64,000 nucleotides of DNA from Isoetes taiwanensis (Eukaryota; Streptophyta; Lycopodiopsida; Isoetales; Isoetaceae). A program made the translations under genes and the position numbers. Shown here piece after piece: positions 1-11,976 of the stretch. Under the pieces are notes generated by a model. It was given only the letters and a program-made list of their open reading frames with translations. It was not told the DNA's origin and did not search any database. Numbering within the stretch: the first letter of the stretch is position 1; each line of letters opens with the position of its first letter. The stretch is from assembly GCA_021234155.1 (NCBI GenBank), contig JAJEKV010000008.1, positions 17,908,042 through 17,972,041 on the forward strand, given 5' to 3'.

Positions 1-1960
1 ACCGCGAACTTTGTTCACATTATGTCACCTACTTCTTTGCAAACCTCCTCTTGAGATGGTGTAAATCCCATCCACATGGTATATCTCTTTGCGCTCTGGT
101 ACTATAAGTTCAATTGATGGCAAACCAAATCATCTTTGGGATCATAATCCTCCAGCCCAGAGATATTTAGGCCTTCCTTTCCTGGACCAACATAGTGTTT
201 TTCGGCGGGTGGAGGAGCCATCACTTCACGAATACTCTAATCACATCATCAACTTCCTCGGGTGTTATCAAGTCTCTCCACCTAGTCTTTAGGTAGCCAT
301 CCATTTTTTAGTTCATCGGAGAATGTGTCTACTTGTCCCAATAATCCATGTACTGGTCCAATAATCTATCAATGCAAGGTTGGTATCATCGGGGTTTTTT
401 CCAATACTTGATGTGATGAAGAATGCCATCCAATGTGCTTTGGTAATAAATTCCTCCTCTGCAAAAGGCTTAGAGCTTTTGGTTGACCCTTGAAATCATA
501 GGTTTACCGACAATCTTAGGTGCCATAGGTACTCCCCTCATCGGCCTCCATTTATCATCTTAAGGTCTCATCTTCCATTGCATTATTGGCTTATTTCCCA
601 TGACCCGTGAAGTGTAATCAAGAGGTCTAGATTGACCAACCTTCCATATCAAGAGCATAACCTTCCGATAAAATTCTTCCAATCGGGCACCTCTTGTATG
701 ATCAACCCTATAGGAGAAGGTGAAATGCATTCACTAAGAACTTCCATTAGTCTAGGAAGATTAGTCACAGTTTGAGATTTTCAGCTGGACTATACTTCCC
801 AAACAATGCATCCACATCCTCATGAGTATGTCCAGGCATTAAGAACCCTAAATTCACTCTTTCAAATACACCCACAAATTGTTAAATAAGATAGGAATGA
901 GAATATATAATTGTTTTTATTTTGTCCAAAGCACAATTGTCAAGTTGGAGGAGGAACTTTGGTGATCTCGGTGGTTGGAGGCGTGAACTTGAGGTCAACA
1001 TGTTGAAGCACCTGACTTCCTAAACCTTGCCTTTAGTAAACTTCTCTGGAATTATTAGGCTTTCTATCCAACAATGCATCAAGAGCTGCTGGCTACCACC
1101 TCGAGTTATGGAGGTCACGGTAATAACCACTCATAGTTCCTCAAGCACCTCATCACACTTCCAATATGAAAAATCAGGACTTATCCACAATTGCAAACTA
1201 AAATGGCCATAATAAATTGGCGAGCCATGCACTATTGCACCGCGGAGACTCTTGCAAAGGATAAGCTCTATTGATTTGCTTGGGTATGTAACTATATGGC
1301 AACAAGTCTTCGATTGATCCATCTTGTCATGTATAATACAAAACATAGTTATTGGGTTCCAAAACATGATAATGTTCTCCACTATCCAATAAGTGGATCT
1401 ACATGATAGTTGGTCCGTCATGTGATCTTTCATTTGTTCCCTATCTTAGCCCTTTGGCTTGGTTTGTTTGGTCTTATCGGAATCTCTTTCAACTTAGCAC
1501 AAGTTGCACTTTGCAAAGTTGTTCAAGTGTCTATAGTGACATGTTTGAAGTGCTTGCTCCATAGTCTATCAAGGCGGGTTGCGATATTAAATTTTTGTAG
1601 TAATATGCCCTTCCTGGTACAATGGGATGGCAATCTCTTCGACAACTATTTTCCCAGTTGATTTTTCCTACTTTTATGGCATATTCCTGAGATTGAATTC
1701 AACATATTTTTCAAAACCTCCTAGCAGCGGATCCTAGAAGTTGGCCTCAACATGCCATTATTTCCATGTAATGCAATTTTTGCTCCCCTTGTACGACTTG
1801 CTTCCGGTTTGCCAAGATGAAATTGGAATTCCATGAATATATCCATGCAACTCTTTACATATCCATGCCCCTAGCAGTGGGTATTTTTTTTTTCTTTGGT
1901 TTTTTTCATCTTGAAGTGCAAGCTCATGAATGGAGTACATGTAAGTCCTCCTCCTCAAAG
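1..1960 (-). pseudogene. Decayed transposase-like gene, DUF7869 type
   Basis: Read on the minus strand this stretch is the wreck of a gene whose product resembles the DUF7869 class of transposon-encoded proteins. Order along the minus strand: a positively charged piece at 1940-1758, a fragment resembling the Cys-rich/charged linker near 1500-1430, an open frame 1433-1131 with IIHDKMDQSKTC and GAIVHGSPIYYGHFSLQLW, a short QLDNCALDKIK near 955, and FLMPGHTHEDVDALFGKYS at about 850-785. HDKMD, QxDN and GHTHEDxDALFG are the acidic/His motifs I associate with this family and probably mark an RNase H-like (DDE) core. The pieces lie in different frames with many stops, and the 3' part runs off the window start. 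No terminal repeats were seen. The motifs are plain to see; the family name is from memory. Confidence 0.6.
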
Positions 1961-3883
1961 ATAAGTATACTCTTGGAAGGTGGCTCTTGCTTCCACCAAT
2001 TCATCAATTTCAAACTTACGAATGCATTAGCCCAACAACATTTCCATTCCCCTTACCTAGTCGAGGCTTCACGTGAACAATCACTACTTGACTTGGACCT
2101 CTTGCTAGGATAATGTTTCACCACCTAGTATGCCCCTTCTCTCCAAAATGTGGTCCCTGGCTGACTATTGGAGGTGCATTAAGAAAATCAGTATCATCCA
2201 CAACCTCCGCTCGTAAAAGGAATTCTCCTATAAACTCAATACAAAATTTATAGGCCATGGCATGATGCATGGAACCTTCAATTGTTTAATACAAGCCCGA
2301 TTGCAATCTTGGTGATTTGACCCTTTTCCTTCCATTTTCTTCCTAAACATGTTATGGCCACACCCACTTTATCCTCTCCTGCATTTTAAAATACAAATGA
2401 ATGGAAATTCGCTGGCCAAATCACTAATTTTGTTTTTCTCTAACTTACAGATTTATGAATTGGCGTCGTGCCAGATTCAACTCGAACATACACCCGGGCG
2501 TAGATTCAACTCTGGGGAAGTTCCTCCCGTGGGCGTATGACATTTCTTACCGGGCCTACCAATCTTATAGTTTATTGAAGGTCTTGATATTTCTTGCCAT
2601 ATTAATCATTCTTGGTGAGATGCGGTTCGAGGGTGGCTACAAGCATAGGCTTGTTCAATGAGTTGTGTCGCGGCTCCTCGAGGGGCTTGAAATGGAGAAT
2701 GCCTCGCCTGAGAACGAGTTGCACTCGGCCATTTTGGGTAATATCCCAATGTTGCACCATCGACGGCTTGCGGATTCTTGGTGCCAGCTTCTCTTGTTAC
2801 AAGCGGCATTTGAGACTATTGTGCGGCATTTTGAGACTACCGAGGAAACAACAGGATGAATAAATACACGGATGTAATTAAAACAATGTAAAAAAGTGTC
2901 TAGTATTTTTAAATTCACTGAATGGTCCGGGTTGCGAGGGGCCTTATAGTTTTGAAATTTTGAATGAATGGTATGGTATGCAAGCGTTTTAATTTCATAC
3001 ATATGATTTAATCGGCTTGGCATCTTAATATAAGCACTCAATCTACTTTTTCTGATGCATCTTCCTCTATTTCTTCCAAGAAAATGAAACTCACCTTCTT
3101 TAAGCCGGTCTCATCGACCATGCAACAAAGGTCTTCCTTTCACCGATCAGGTAATCCACATCAGATGCCTTTCGGGTAATGCTTCGGCCGTTGAAATGGC
3201 AACTCGGTTACTAGGATCTTCACATGATCATTTCCAAGAGGAACTCCATGGCATTACCGCTCCTGATCGACCGATTCTATCTTGCAATTTCCCACCTCCT
3301 CTTCTTCAAATTCATTGCCGTAACATTCCTTCCACCCATGTTCAACCTCGTAAGATTATGGAATTAATTTGGAGCTTGAGATCCGGAAGTAGATGAACTT
3401 ACATGAAGGCGCCGATATCGCCAGCGCTAGGCTTCTTCCGAAGTTCTTTCCCTCGTTCTTCCGAAGTTCAACGACAAGAAAGGCCGGGCGGCAAGATTAG
3501 GTGGTAGTTTCAAATTATCTCATAATTATAATCGCTTTTTTAGTGGCCGAAAGAAATTCACTATGGATTTCACAATACGCAGTCTTAGAGCCATTAAATA
3601 CTCGTGACAATCACGCAATGGCCCATTAGGGACAATCGTAGATTGCCGACCGCCGATTAAAAAGTCGATCCGGCTTAAATTTAAATAACCGCCGCTTCTA
3701 TCTACCGCCGATCAAAAGTCGATCCATCGAAACTCATTTATCCAAAAGCCAATCGACCGGGCTTATGCGTAAATCTATATAAGTTTTAAATGTCATTTTG
3801 ATTGCAACTTGTCTTCGAGACGCCAAGAACTCCGAGGCGCCAAAAACTCAAGAACTCGAGTATGCCTCAAGATCGCCGAGAAG
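1961..3883. other. No gene recognised; AT-rich and repeat-like DNA
   Basis: Only short unsupported frames occur here. A plus-strand frame near 2665-2859 is open for 64 residues but has no recognisable motif. From about 3420 the sequence changes to CG-containing, LTR-like text with repeated phrases (a doubled TTCTTCCGAAGTTC near 3435-3470 and recurring CCGCCGATxAAAAGTCGAT near 3650-3725). This may be the promoter side or a terminal repeat of the decayed unit that follows, but no matching second copy was found. Confidence 0.4.
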
Positions 3884-5036
3884 ATGCCGCCTAAAGGTCG
3901 TGGTTCAAACTCAAAGTCGAGCCACGAGAAGCTCGCTCATATCGGTGATACTAAGTGTTTAGGCTTCGCTCCATTACTCTAATTATTGTGCAAAGGTTTG
4001 CTTTATATTTATCAATAATAAATCTTCTAAACTCCTCATTTCATTATTTCTATATCTCGACTTAAATTTCTATAGCCGCCTTCATACCCTCGCCTATCAT
4101 TTCTATAGCCGCCATACTCCCTGCCTATTAATTTTATATAGCAAAGGACTTAAATTTGCATTTGCATAATTAATGTCCTTCCCCGTTAAATTGTCCTCCG
4201 TTTCGTGGATTAACTGTTCTGCCTATAATTTGTCCACCCGTGCCGGAGTAATTAGTATGACTGTTTAATTGGCCGCCTTTCGAAAGGATCGCTCGCCTTT
4301 CAGAATTGTCGCCTTTTTGAGTGTGTTTGTAATTGGCGATCAGATGTCATTCTCAGAGAAGCTTAACCTGAATAGATAACCAAATTAAATCGCTGCTTAA
4401 GTGTGTATTGCACCCTCGCTTATGTGTGGAAGAAGAGACAAAACCCATTGAATCAAGTATAATACACCTCCTAAGAAAAAGCAAGAGGCTCGGGAAGATA
4501 CTCCGGCGACCTCAAGCTCCGCGAGAAGAAGGGAAAGCTAATGAGGACGCGGTATCCTATGTATTGTCGATGGATGATAGCGATCTATTATCGAAGCAGA
4601 CAAAGATCCTCGATGCCCGAGGAGAAGATGGATGACAAATGCGAGTGGTATGTTGATGTAGGCAAAACAAATGGCAAAGGTGGATCTTGTGTTACACTCC
4701 GTGAAGAAAAACAGACCGATCTTATGAAGAAACAAGGTATTCTTATCACTTGTGAGGAGTAGGATGACATCGTTGTCAACTCCTAGTGGAGGTTGTGAAG
4801 AACCACAAGAAAGATCTCGCCGGTTACACATGCAGGAAATCTTTGCTTTCAAAAGATGGATGCGATGAAGAAGAACGTGAGTCTTTGAGTCATGTTTCAA
4901 GTATGGATGGCCTCAAAATACTTCTCTCACTCCGGTATCTATAAGTGAAGGGGTGTGCGGTGAGGAGAGCTTTTGCGGGACCTTCTCCAAGTTACTACAC
5001 GAAGAGTTGAAGCATCAAAATGATATCGGGATATAA

Positions 5037-5385
5037 TCAAGATTGGACCTAGGAAAGGACATCCCATTTTGCATGAGAGTTGATGGCATTTTGGCGAGAA
5101 AAATGACTCGAAAAAGAAATCGCACTGAGGCAATGACTAGGCTAGTCAAGTATGCGGAACAACTACCCACTTGGCCAATCATTTACACATCCCATCCATG
5201 TTGACCGTCTGGTGAGATCACATAAGTCAATATTTGTTAGCAGGAGGTATAACCCTGAGCATGCTAGAGAAATCTTGAGGGCGATGTTGAGGAATCCAGG
5301 CCAAGTTCCTATGCCAGCAGACATGTTTCCTTGGGATAGGAAAAAGGATGCTCCACTCCAGTGGACAACATTAGAAGGAGCTTAG
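5037..5385 (+). pseudogene. Best-preserved block of the decayed gene, unknown domain
   Basis: Two adjoining frames read as one protein segment: KIGPRKGHPILHE and RLVKYAEQLPTWPII in the first part, then HVDRLVRSHKSIFVSRRYN, HAREILRAMLRNPGQVPMPA and FPWDRKKDAPLQW in the open frame 5152-5385. The mixture of basic and aromatic residues and the PIHVDRL-like phrase is faintly ParB-like, but that is a weak impression. A frameshift of one or two bases separates the halves near 5190. It lies about 2.1 kb upstream of the FCP1-like domain on the same strand. The function is unknown. Confidence 0.35.
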
Positions 5386-5694
5386 AGTGGAGAACCCTAA
5401 TGTATGCTTCCTTATTATTGACGCGACAAAGATTCTATTGAGGCACAACGCATCCATATCCAACGGGGCTAAGCAAGCGGGGAACAAACAATGTATACCG
5501 CTACATTATAACCACGGAGGTGTGGTTTTCTAAGCCCTCATACCCGGTGAGGAGGACTGGCGGAGATTAGTGCAACATTGAGCGAAGGGCGTAAGTCTTT
5601 CTTTATAAAAGGTTAGTATATTAGGTGGCCTTTAGTTAGATATATCAAGTAGGAATAACGGTAGTAGACTAGGTCCGGCGTGTGTCCCACCGTG

Positions 5695-6135
5695 CCAATT
5701 AAGCTTACGGACGTGTATCCATCGCGACAATTCGTGGATGAATACACACCCGGCGATTTGATCGGCAAGACATTTTGGCGCTGGCGTATAGCTGCATGAA
5801 TACATCGCATGGAGCGATTTGTCAGGATTACATTGCCAATTCATGCTGGCGTGTATTCATCGACAATTAGCGGATGAATACGCGCCCGGTGAATTGGCAA
5901 TGTCTGATCTGATCAAAAAACTACGGGCGTATTCATTCAAGTAATTCGTGCACGGCGTGTATTCATCCGCTGAATTGTCGCGATGAATATATGCCGCGGC
6001 AAATCGCTCGATCAAATCGCTTACGGCGTCATGAATACACGCCATGGCGATTTGATCAGCCCGGCATTGCCAATTCCCGCTGGCGTGTATTCATCCGTAA
6101 TTGTCGAGATCGATTACACGCCAGCGAATTGGCTG
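5695..6135. repeat. Cluster of inverted repeats built on GGCGTGTATTCAT
   Basis: About ten copies of a short motif (GTGTATTCAT on one strand, ATGAATACAC on the other) occur in 440 bp, in alternating orientation. Clear pairs are at about 5706-5745, 5850-5890, 5953-5997 and 6080-6122. In several pairs the halves are separated by AATTGTCG or its complement. Between pairs, GGCGATTTGATC and GCCAATTC also recur in both orientations. The block could fold into several hairpins. It sits inside the decayed gene and may be a fold-back type element or a dimeric-site array. Confidence 0.7.
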
Positions 6136-7543
6136 CCTAGCTTTGTTTCCCTCATTATCCGGTTTGCTTGATCTAAAAGCGGTTCATTTTTATGCCCCTG
6201 CTCATATTGGCTGATATGATTTCCTTATTCGTGCGACCCTTACTTGGAACAACTTCAGTCATGCCCGCCCGACAATGGATAGAATATGGAAGACCGCCGC
6301 AAAATAAACAAGGAGGAACAGTCCGAGGAGTTTAAGGCATAGGAAAAGACCTTGGCTCAGACTATCATCAAGATAAGAAACCAAGGGCAAAAATGGGAAA
6401 AGAATTGGGGGGAGGAAGCGGTGAGGCGCCCGAAGCATCTTCCGTAGGTCCCTGTTGAGATGTCTACAAGATCGTCTTCACTAAGGACGAAGTCTGGGCG
6501 GTGGAGCGAGTTCGGAATGCTTATGCTCAAAAGCCCTCTCGCACGCAATGGGAAGAGTGCCTCCTGAAGATACTTCAATATTTGATTTGAAGACTACCGA
6601 GATGAGGAAAGTATAGGGCCTTCAAGATGATGAGATCATTTGGTTGTTAAATCAATGCATAAACAAAGAAGTTACGTACAAGAAGGCTTCTTGATTAAGG
6701 ACAAAAATGTCCTTCATTGATTGTTGCACTCATATAAAGAACATGCGAGTTGAAGGTAGCAATTGGTGAAGAACCGGCTATCCGGGTGATGTAACATTGT
6801 CTCCGAACTCGGCACCGCTAGACAAGTATGGCGGTTCCGCTGATGACATCAAGAAATACGTCTTTTGGTCGAAGGAATTTCAAAACAGAAATCAAGAACC
6901 AACAAAGACACCACCGGAACTATCGGATAAAGTGATGGGAAATGAGAAGAAAGATTGTCATTCCGAAGATGTTGGTGAGACTTACCCGCGACTCTAATAC
7001 CTGGTCTCTCACCGCTATAAAGGTCTCCCCACCCGATACAACAATAGGCCTCGTAATATTTCTCCTCGCTTGTATCGATGTGCCAGGATCGCCGTAAAAG
7101 GAGAGAAGGGGATGACTCAAAAGAGTACAAAGAGTTTTTACTAGCCGCATAGGCTTAACATAAACAGAAGCCTTTTACTATTGTCATCATATGCCTCCCG
7201 TGAGAGCCTCATATGCATGCTTTGGTGGCTTCATACTTAATTTGGAATGTCTAAAGGTCGTTAGGAAGGTTCTCTTCTATTTGACACAAAGGATACCGAT
7301 TTGAGGCCCTGTGGTAGCTTTCATAGAAGAGAACGGTCCTAACTAACTGGTGGAATTGATGCTTCCGGCAAAGAAGCATCCGGGAGGAAGTAGATGCCAC
7401 CATCGGGGATGACGATGATGATGAAAAGTAATTCACGCCAGCGCTATATGTAGCTTACTTATGACGGACAAAACGCGCCATGCGTGTATACATACCACTT
7501 TGTATGGCTAACTCTTTGTTTTCCATGGTTGAGCTCCCCCGCT

Positions 7544-8152
7544 TGTGACAAAATCATTGTCTTCGATTCGAATGGTGTCCCGTGGTAAAATGTTTCCTAA
7601 GAAGCTTATTAACAGGGATGACTTCAAGCAAGTCCCTCTAGAATCGAATACTAAGTGGATCTATCCTCGTCCACACTTAGAAGATATGATGAATGAGGCG
7701 TTCAGATTGTTTCGAGTTGCCATCTGGTCCTCAATAGAACGCAGAAATGTTGATGAAGTACTTAGGGTGTTACCAGGCATGAATCGAGACTTTGTGTCGA
7801 TTTGGGACCAAAGTAAGTGTATAAAGTTTCCACATCCAAGAGATCCAGATGGCAAACTGGTACTATGATGGATCAGCTTGGCATTCAAAAGAAAGAGGAC
7901 ATCATAATAGTAGATGATGATGCTCTTAAGTGCTTTTATAATCAAGGTCAGACTCTAAATCCACCAACTTATACTCCACTAGATTACTCTACAGATGAGT
8001 TTCTAGTACTATTCATGTCCATCATGAGTGGCTTGGCTGCTAGTAAAACAGTATCAGATGTTGTCAAAACGCATCCAGAACTAGATCAGACTAAGGAGAT
8101 GGATCCCTATCTTGAGAGTTATTTGACAAAGAAAGGACTAGTTCCTCCATGA
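7544..8152 (+). pseudogene. FCP1-like (HAD) phosphatase domain, frameshifted
   Basis: The segment resembles the plant FCP1/SCP-like HAD phosphatase domain, which in active members removes phosphate from proteins such as the RNA polymerase II C-terminal tail. Order: KIIVFDSNGV at about 7550-7580 (the catalytic loop; the usual DxDG has Asn in place of the second Asp, as in DLNGVL-type plant members). Next comes a frameshift with a stop just after. The frame 7545-7868 then carries YPRPHLEDMM, FRVAIWSSIERRNVDEVL and VSIWDQSKC, and the frame 7817-8152 carries KEDIIIVDDDALKC and a helical tail ending near KKGLVPP. PHLEE/WSS/VDDD-like signatures in the right order support the call. At least two frameshifts disable it. 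An enzyme role is known for the family; this copy is very likely inactive. Confidence 0.6.
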
Positions 8153-8519
8153 TGTAATCTTCATATCAAGTGAATACAATGTAAAAGTGTTTCGTATTAT
8201 ATTGATGTATTGTTATCTACAAATGCTAATCAAACACCACATTCTTCTCACTAAAACAAGAAAATGTTAAACCACCCACTACTATAATGCAAAAATTTGC
8301 AACAATGCAAAACAGCATGTCACACACCACATTGCTATATTGAAAAAAGGGTATGCAAAAGTGGCGTGCTTTTGGAACAGACATAAATCCAATTTAAATG
8401 AATGATGGTTTATTCTGCTTTTATTACAAAAAATTTTCATATTGAAGTAGCTCCCAATGGCTGATTGAAACCCCATCGCCCTTTAGCCCATTTCCCGTGA
8501 TGTGCGCCAAACCCTAAGT

Positions 8520-9060
8520 ACCTATATTCTCGTTTTATTCTTCTATTTCGTCCCCATGTACCGAATGGTCCGAGGTTGCATTCCTATGGTGAAAATGACT
8601 ATCTTGGTTTTTTGTAGGTCTCTTGTTAACCTTGTTCTTTCACGTAAAGCCTCTAGTAGCTTCGATAATGTGTGCATTCCTTTATTTTTGTGGCCATCAT
8701 GCTCAAATCGACGATACAAACATAATGGGTACCTTTGGTGTCTCCCTAATGTGGGCGCATGCGTGTCCCCTTGTTATTACGCTATGTAACCTTTGTAATG
8801 CATCTATGTATATTAGAACAATGTATGGGGATAGGGGACATCCCCGCTGACTCGTATCCTCAGTTTATTGCTTGTCCTTTCCTGTTCCATCTTTGCATAT
8901 ACCCTGTGGTATAGTCTTGCAATTGCTCCTATCATGTCGTTTGGTGCCTGCATATCTATCAGTCTTTGCAGGAGCCTCTCCCTCGGGACTGTGTCGAATG
9001 CCTTTCTAAAGTCTACAAAAGCAGCATGCTATTTTCTTCCCCCGAGCTCTGAGAATAAGA
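8520..9060 (-). pseudogene. LINE reverse transcriptase fragment
   Basis: Read on the minus strand from about 9035 down, the sequence gives HAAFVDFRKAFDTVPRERL and then GAIARLYHRVYAKM. After a one-base frame change near 8850 it gives a degraded RGCPLSPYIV block and IYIDALQR. These are the consecutive FxDFxKAFD, RQGCPLSP and LYID blocks of non-LTR reverse transcriptases, in the same order as the better LINE at 38-41 kb. Stops and frameshifts abound beyond this point. It is a dead 5'-truncated fragment. Confidence 0.65.
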
Positions 9061-9569
9061 TGCTAAATAACAACTGATTCCAATTATATATAGAATAACA
9101 TGTTGAATAGCAATTTATTACAATGGGACGTGCTACTGTATTTTTGTTTAGTGTATGAGGAATGTAGATGGATTTTTGTTTAGTGTATGAGGAATGCCGT
9201 CGATATTTTAATACCTAGTACTGTAGAATAAGAGCGTGGCCAAGCAACGCAACTTCAAAAATTTTGATGCAATATTTCTTCTTTCCTTTTTACATTAATA
9301 AACTGAATTACATTTTCCCAATTGTTAAAGAAATTGCATCTTCTTGAAGGATATAAGCAATCAACAAGCAAATCGTGATGAATAGTCATATCAGGGTAGC
9401 ATCTGTTCACTAGTAGTTTGTAAACGTTTTCTTCAAGATCTTGAGGGATATTAGAAGTTGCAGGTTAAGCTATTTCAAACTTTTGCTTGCTTCCTGGACA
9501 ACCATATGAGAGCTCTTTCAATAATGACTATGTTCTATTATATATGGTATTGTTATTATATATAAATTA

Positions 9570-10010
9570 CTATGTATGCAAATGAGAAACCCACCAAGCT
9601 TGAAAGAATTGTTTGTCCATGTGCAGCTAATCCAGAGTTTGACGAAATATCTAATGCTAAGAGACCAGTTCTAGAGTTGTGCAACAACTTCCCTAGTGCC
9701 ATGGCACTCAATTCCGCTAATCCGCAACCACTCAAGCTTAATCTCTGCAAATAGAAATTATAAACTGATTTCAGAATGGAGGAGGAGGTGGAGGATGTAA
9801 GAGGGAAGTTTTTTCTCAAAGGAAAAATAATGACGTTACCTGTAAGTTAAGGTTACCAGTCAGGCCATCAAAGATGGCTTGCCCACCACCATCCCCAATC
9901 ATATTGTGGCGAAGATTAATTGCCAAAAGCACTTTGCTGACCTTAAAAAATTCTGCTATTCTGATGGCACCTGCATGTAGCTGCATATACTTGCTACAGT
10001 TACCAAACAC
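9570..10010 (-). CDS. Leucine-rich-repeat exons (ribonuclease-inhibitor-like), partial
   Basis: Two minus-strand blocks read as LRR coding exons. The first, about 10010-9840, carries LLAINLRHNMIGDGGGQAI and FDGLTGNLNLQ, and stops at a good donor (CAG|GTAACG). The second, about 9754-9590, follows a TTTGCAG acceptor and carries RLSLSGCGLAELSAMAL, then ALDISSNSGLAAHG, ending at a GTGGGT donor-like site. The LxxLxLxxNxIGDxG pattern is that of RNI-type repeats, usually protein-binding surfaces. No start, stop or flanking exons were secured, so this may be a live gene piece or a pseudogene. The spacing of splice signals argues against a processed copy. Confidence 0.5.
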
Positions 10011-11480
10011 ATGCTCTCTTTGTTAGCTACACTTATATAGCAAATGAATGATATGGCTAACAACGAAGCAACCGTTGAGATAACTGTTTAGAACAATCTC
10101 TATTCTCAGCAATAACGGACATGATGATAATCTACTCAACCCAACAACAAAAGCTGCCATATCCAGTTTGATCTGGATATGGCAGATTGGTTTTATCATT
10201 TCTTTTCATCTGGTTTAGTGGATTATTTGCCAATGCAACCACACTAGCTCTGTAGAATACCCACCACTTACAGGTCCGTCGATGTCAAGCACTACAAGAG
10301 AAGAGGTAGAAGGAAAACATTAATTCTTGATGGGATAATTTCACTTGAATTGGCCACATCTCTTTTGCCTACAATTCAATGCTTGAATGAAGTAAGCAAC
10401 TTAACTAATAATTTTTTTGAGACTGAGGAAGTCTTTATGCTTTTTTTTCAAGCTCTGCAAGTTTTTGACAGTAATCATTTTCAGAAACTTTCCAAGACAC
10501 TATCTGAAGACATTCGTGATGCATATCATGATTCGACTGATCCTCAAAACTAGCATTGCTAATAAGTGAATAAGCAATGGGAGGAAATGAAGAACCATTC
10601 ACTTGTTTCAGATAGTGCATATTCAGGAATGTATATTCAAAAGAACTGTATGAAAGGATCCAAACATCTCAGACTCCATGGTTTCAAACATTAACTTCTA
10701 GCATATGAACTACAAATATATGCCTACCTCTGTCCCTGATCCCCCGCAACTCCTTAACAACTATAGCAGACTTCGGAAGCCTTTATCGGCTATGAAGGAG
10801 CTCTATGTGGTCACTTGCTGGAGCCTTAATAGAAACCCTTACAAGTTTTCCTCCGCAGTTTTGAAACCTTCTACGAATCGTGCCAGGTGTGCCAATAGCT
10901 TTTTTGCATCCGCAAATAGTACCAGCGTCCTCAGTGGAGACCCTCCCCTAAAATTGTTTGCACTTCAGGAAAACCTTAGGGGTGCATGACTCTTTTTCCT
11001 GCGGGAGAAAAATGAGATTTTATAAAGCTTGAATAAGCCCTCAATAACTCAAAAAAAAAAAATCCCGTTGGCTATTCATCAGAGCATATTTACCGATTCC
11101 AAGAATCAGTCCAGGAGCTTAAGAAAGTTGTGATCCTCAAAACAATCAAGCTCAAACAAAAGTCTGTAAATAATTTTTTCAAGCTTTAATACTTCTGAAT
11201 GAGAAAATAACTCGCAAAATTCCAAAAAAACCAAGGTTCTTTATCTGCAAAACCATTCTTATATAGAGTGAAGCAAGCGGGCAGATGAAGAGCTAAGAAA
11301 AATACATTCTTTTAGCCAGTCAGATACTGGTGTATTCTGGTGTTTAGATAACTGCCAAGCAGCTAGATGAAGAGCTAAGAACAGAAAAGCTTGTTCTAAA
11401 AAAAAAACTCTTCCGAAACAGGCACATGAATTAAATTATGTAAATAAATTACTGCCGAACCTCTGGCATCCAAATATCTT
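10011..11480 (-). other. Possible further exons of the LRR gene; otherwise nothing firm
   Basis: On the minus strand about 10955-10860 reads LVLFADAKKLLAHLARFVEG, followed by a GTAAGG donor-like site. About 10570-10435 reads a short acidic/helical stretch ending ENDYCQKLAELEKKA. Both are on the same strand as the LRR exons and could be upstream exons, but I cannot join them. From 11040 to 11480 the DNA is A-rich with no coding signal. Confidence 0.25.
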
Positions 11481-11485
11481 ATTTT

Positions 11486-11716
11486 TCAGTGAAAACCCAA
11501 ATTGAAACCCTTCCTGGTTTTATTGGAAATTTGGAAGGGTTTCCATGTTCTTAGGTTTCCAACCCAAATCGGGTAGTGTGAGCGAAGGCGAGATTGACGG
11601 CCCCATATTTGAACACCGTATAAAACTACAGTTTGGACCAGTGTTCTAAAAAGCATTCGTCGTAAGCTCCAATTCTGAAGAGAGACCTTATGGCATCTTG
11701 CCCACATGCTATACAA
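11486..11716 (-). pseudogene. LINE reverse transcriptase scrap
   Basis: The minus-strand frame contains ARCHKVSLQNWSLRRMLF followed by RTLVQTVVLYGVQIWG. The same phrase, with few changes, occurs in the plus-strand LINE at about 40515-40625 (KCHNASLQQWGLKKLLF, KTLVQTVVLYGAPIWG). It is therefore a short antisense copy of the same LINE family, lying about 260 bp upstream of the first in-frame ATG of the PPR gene and possibly inside its 5' region. Confidence 0.7.
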
Positions 11717-11976
11717 TGCATTTTTACCTCCTGTGACTCTATTGTTTACACATTTTCTATGAAGAATGCTTCACCCTTCAATGCAACCTGAAGCATGGTT
11801 CCTGCTCGCAAGATTTCGTTCTCAGGTTCTTCTTTCAGGTGGGAATTAGCAATTTGTATTCTTGTATCCATTTTTTAGACAGGATTTATAAGCCTCTTCA
11901 AATTTGTTATAGCAAGCATGTCGAAGATTTGAGCAATCAGAGATGGCTAGATGGGGCCCTGAAATCTGCAGAGCGT

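Larger units (their letters stand above)
3884..7543 (+). pseudogene. Decayed coding region upstream of the FCP1-like domain
   Basis: A scatter of plus-strand frames looks like one eroded protein. A basic opening piece begins MPPKGRGSNSKSSHEKL at 3884. Charged frames follow at 4408-4762. The best-preserved part is 5037-5385. Further pieces lie at about 5388-5520 (NVCFLIIDATKILLRHNAS), 6440-6585 (VYKIVFTKDEVWAVERVRN) and 6797-6997. They alternate between frames and are broken by stops, as expected for a dead gene. I do not recognise a domain before the FCP1-like part. Because all the pieces share one strand and lead directly into that domain, I infer one original multi-part gene or element, which is not proven. 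Confidence 0.35.

Noticed and set aside
5695-6135. CRISPR-like array
   Set aside because: Repeats alternate in orientation, vary in spacing and lie in a eukaryotic genome.
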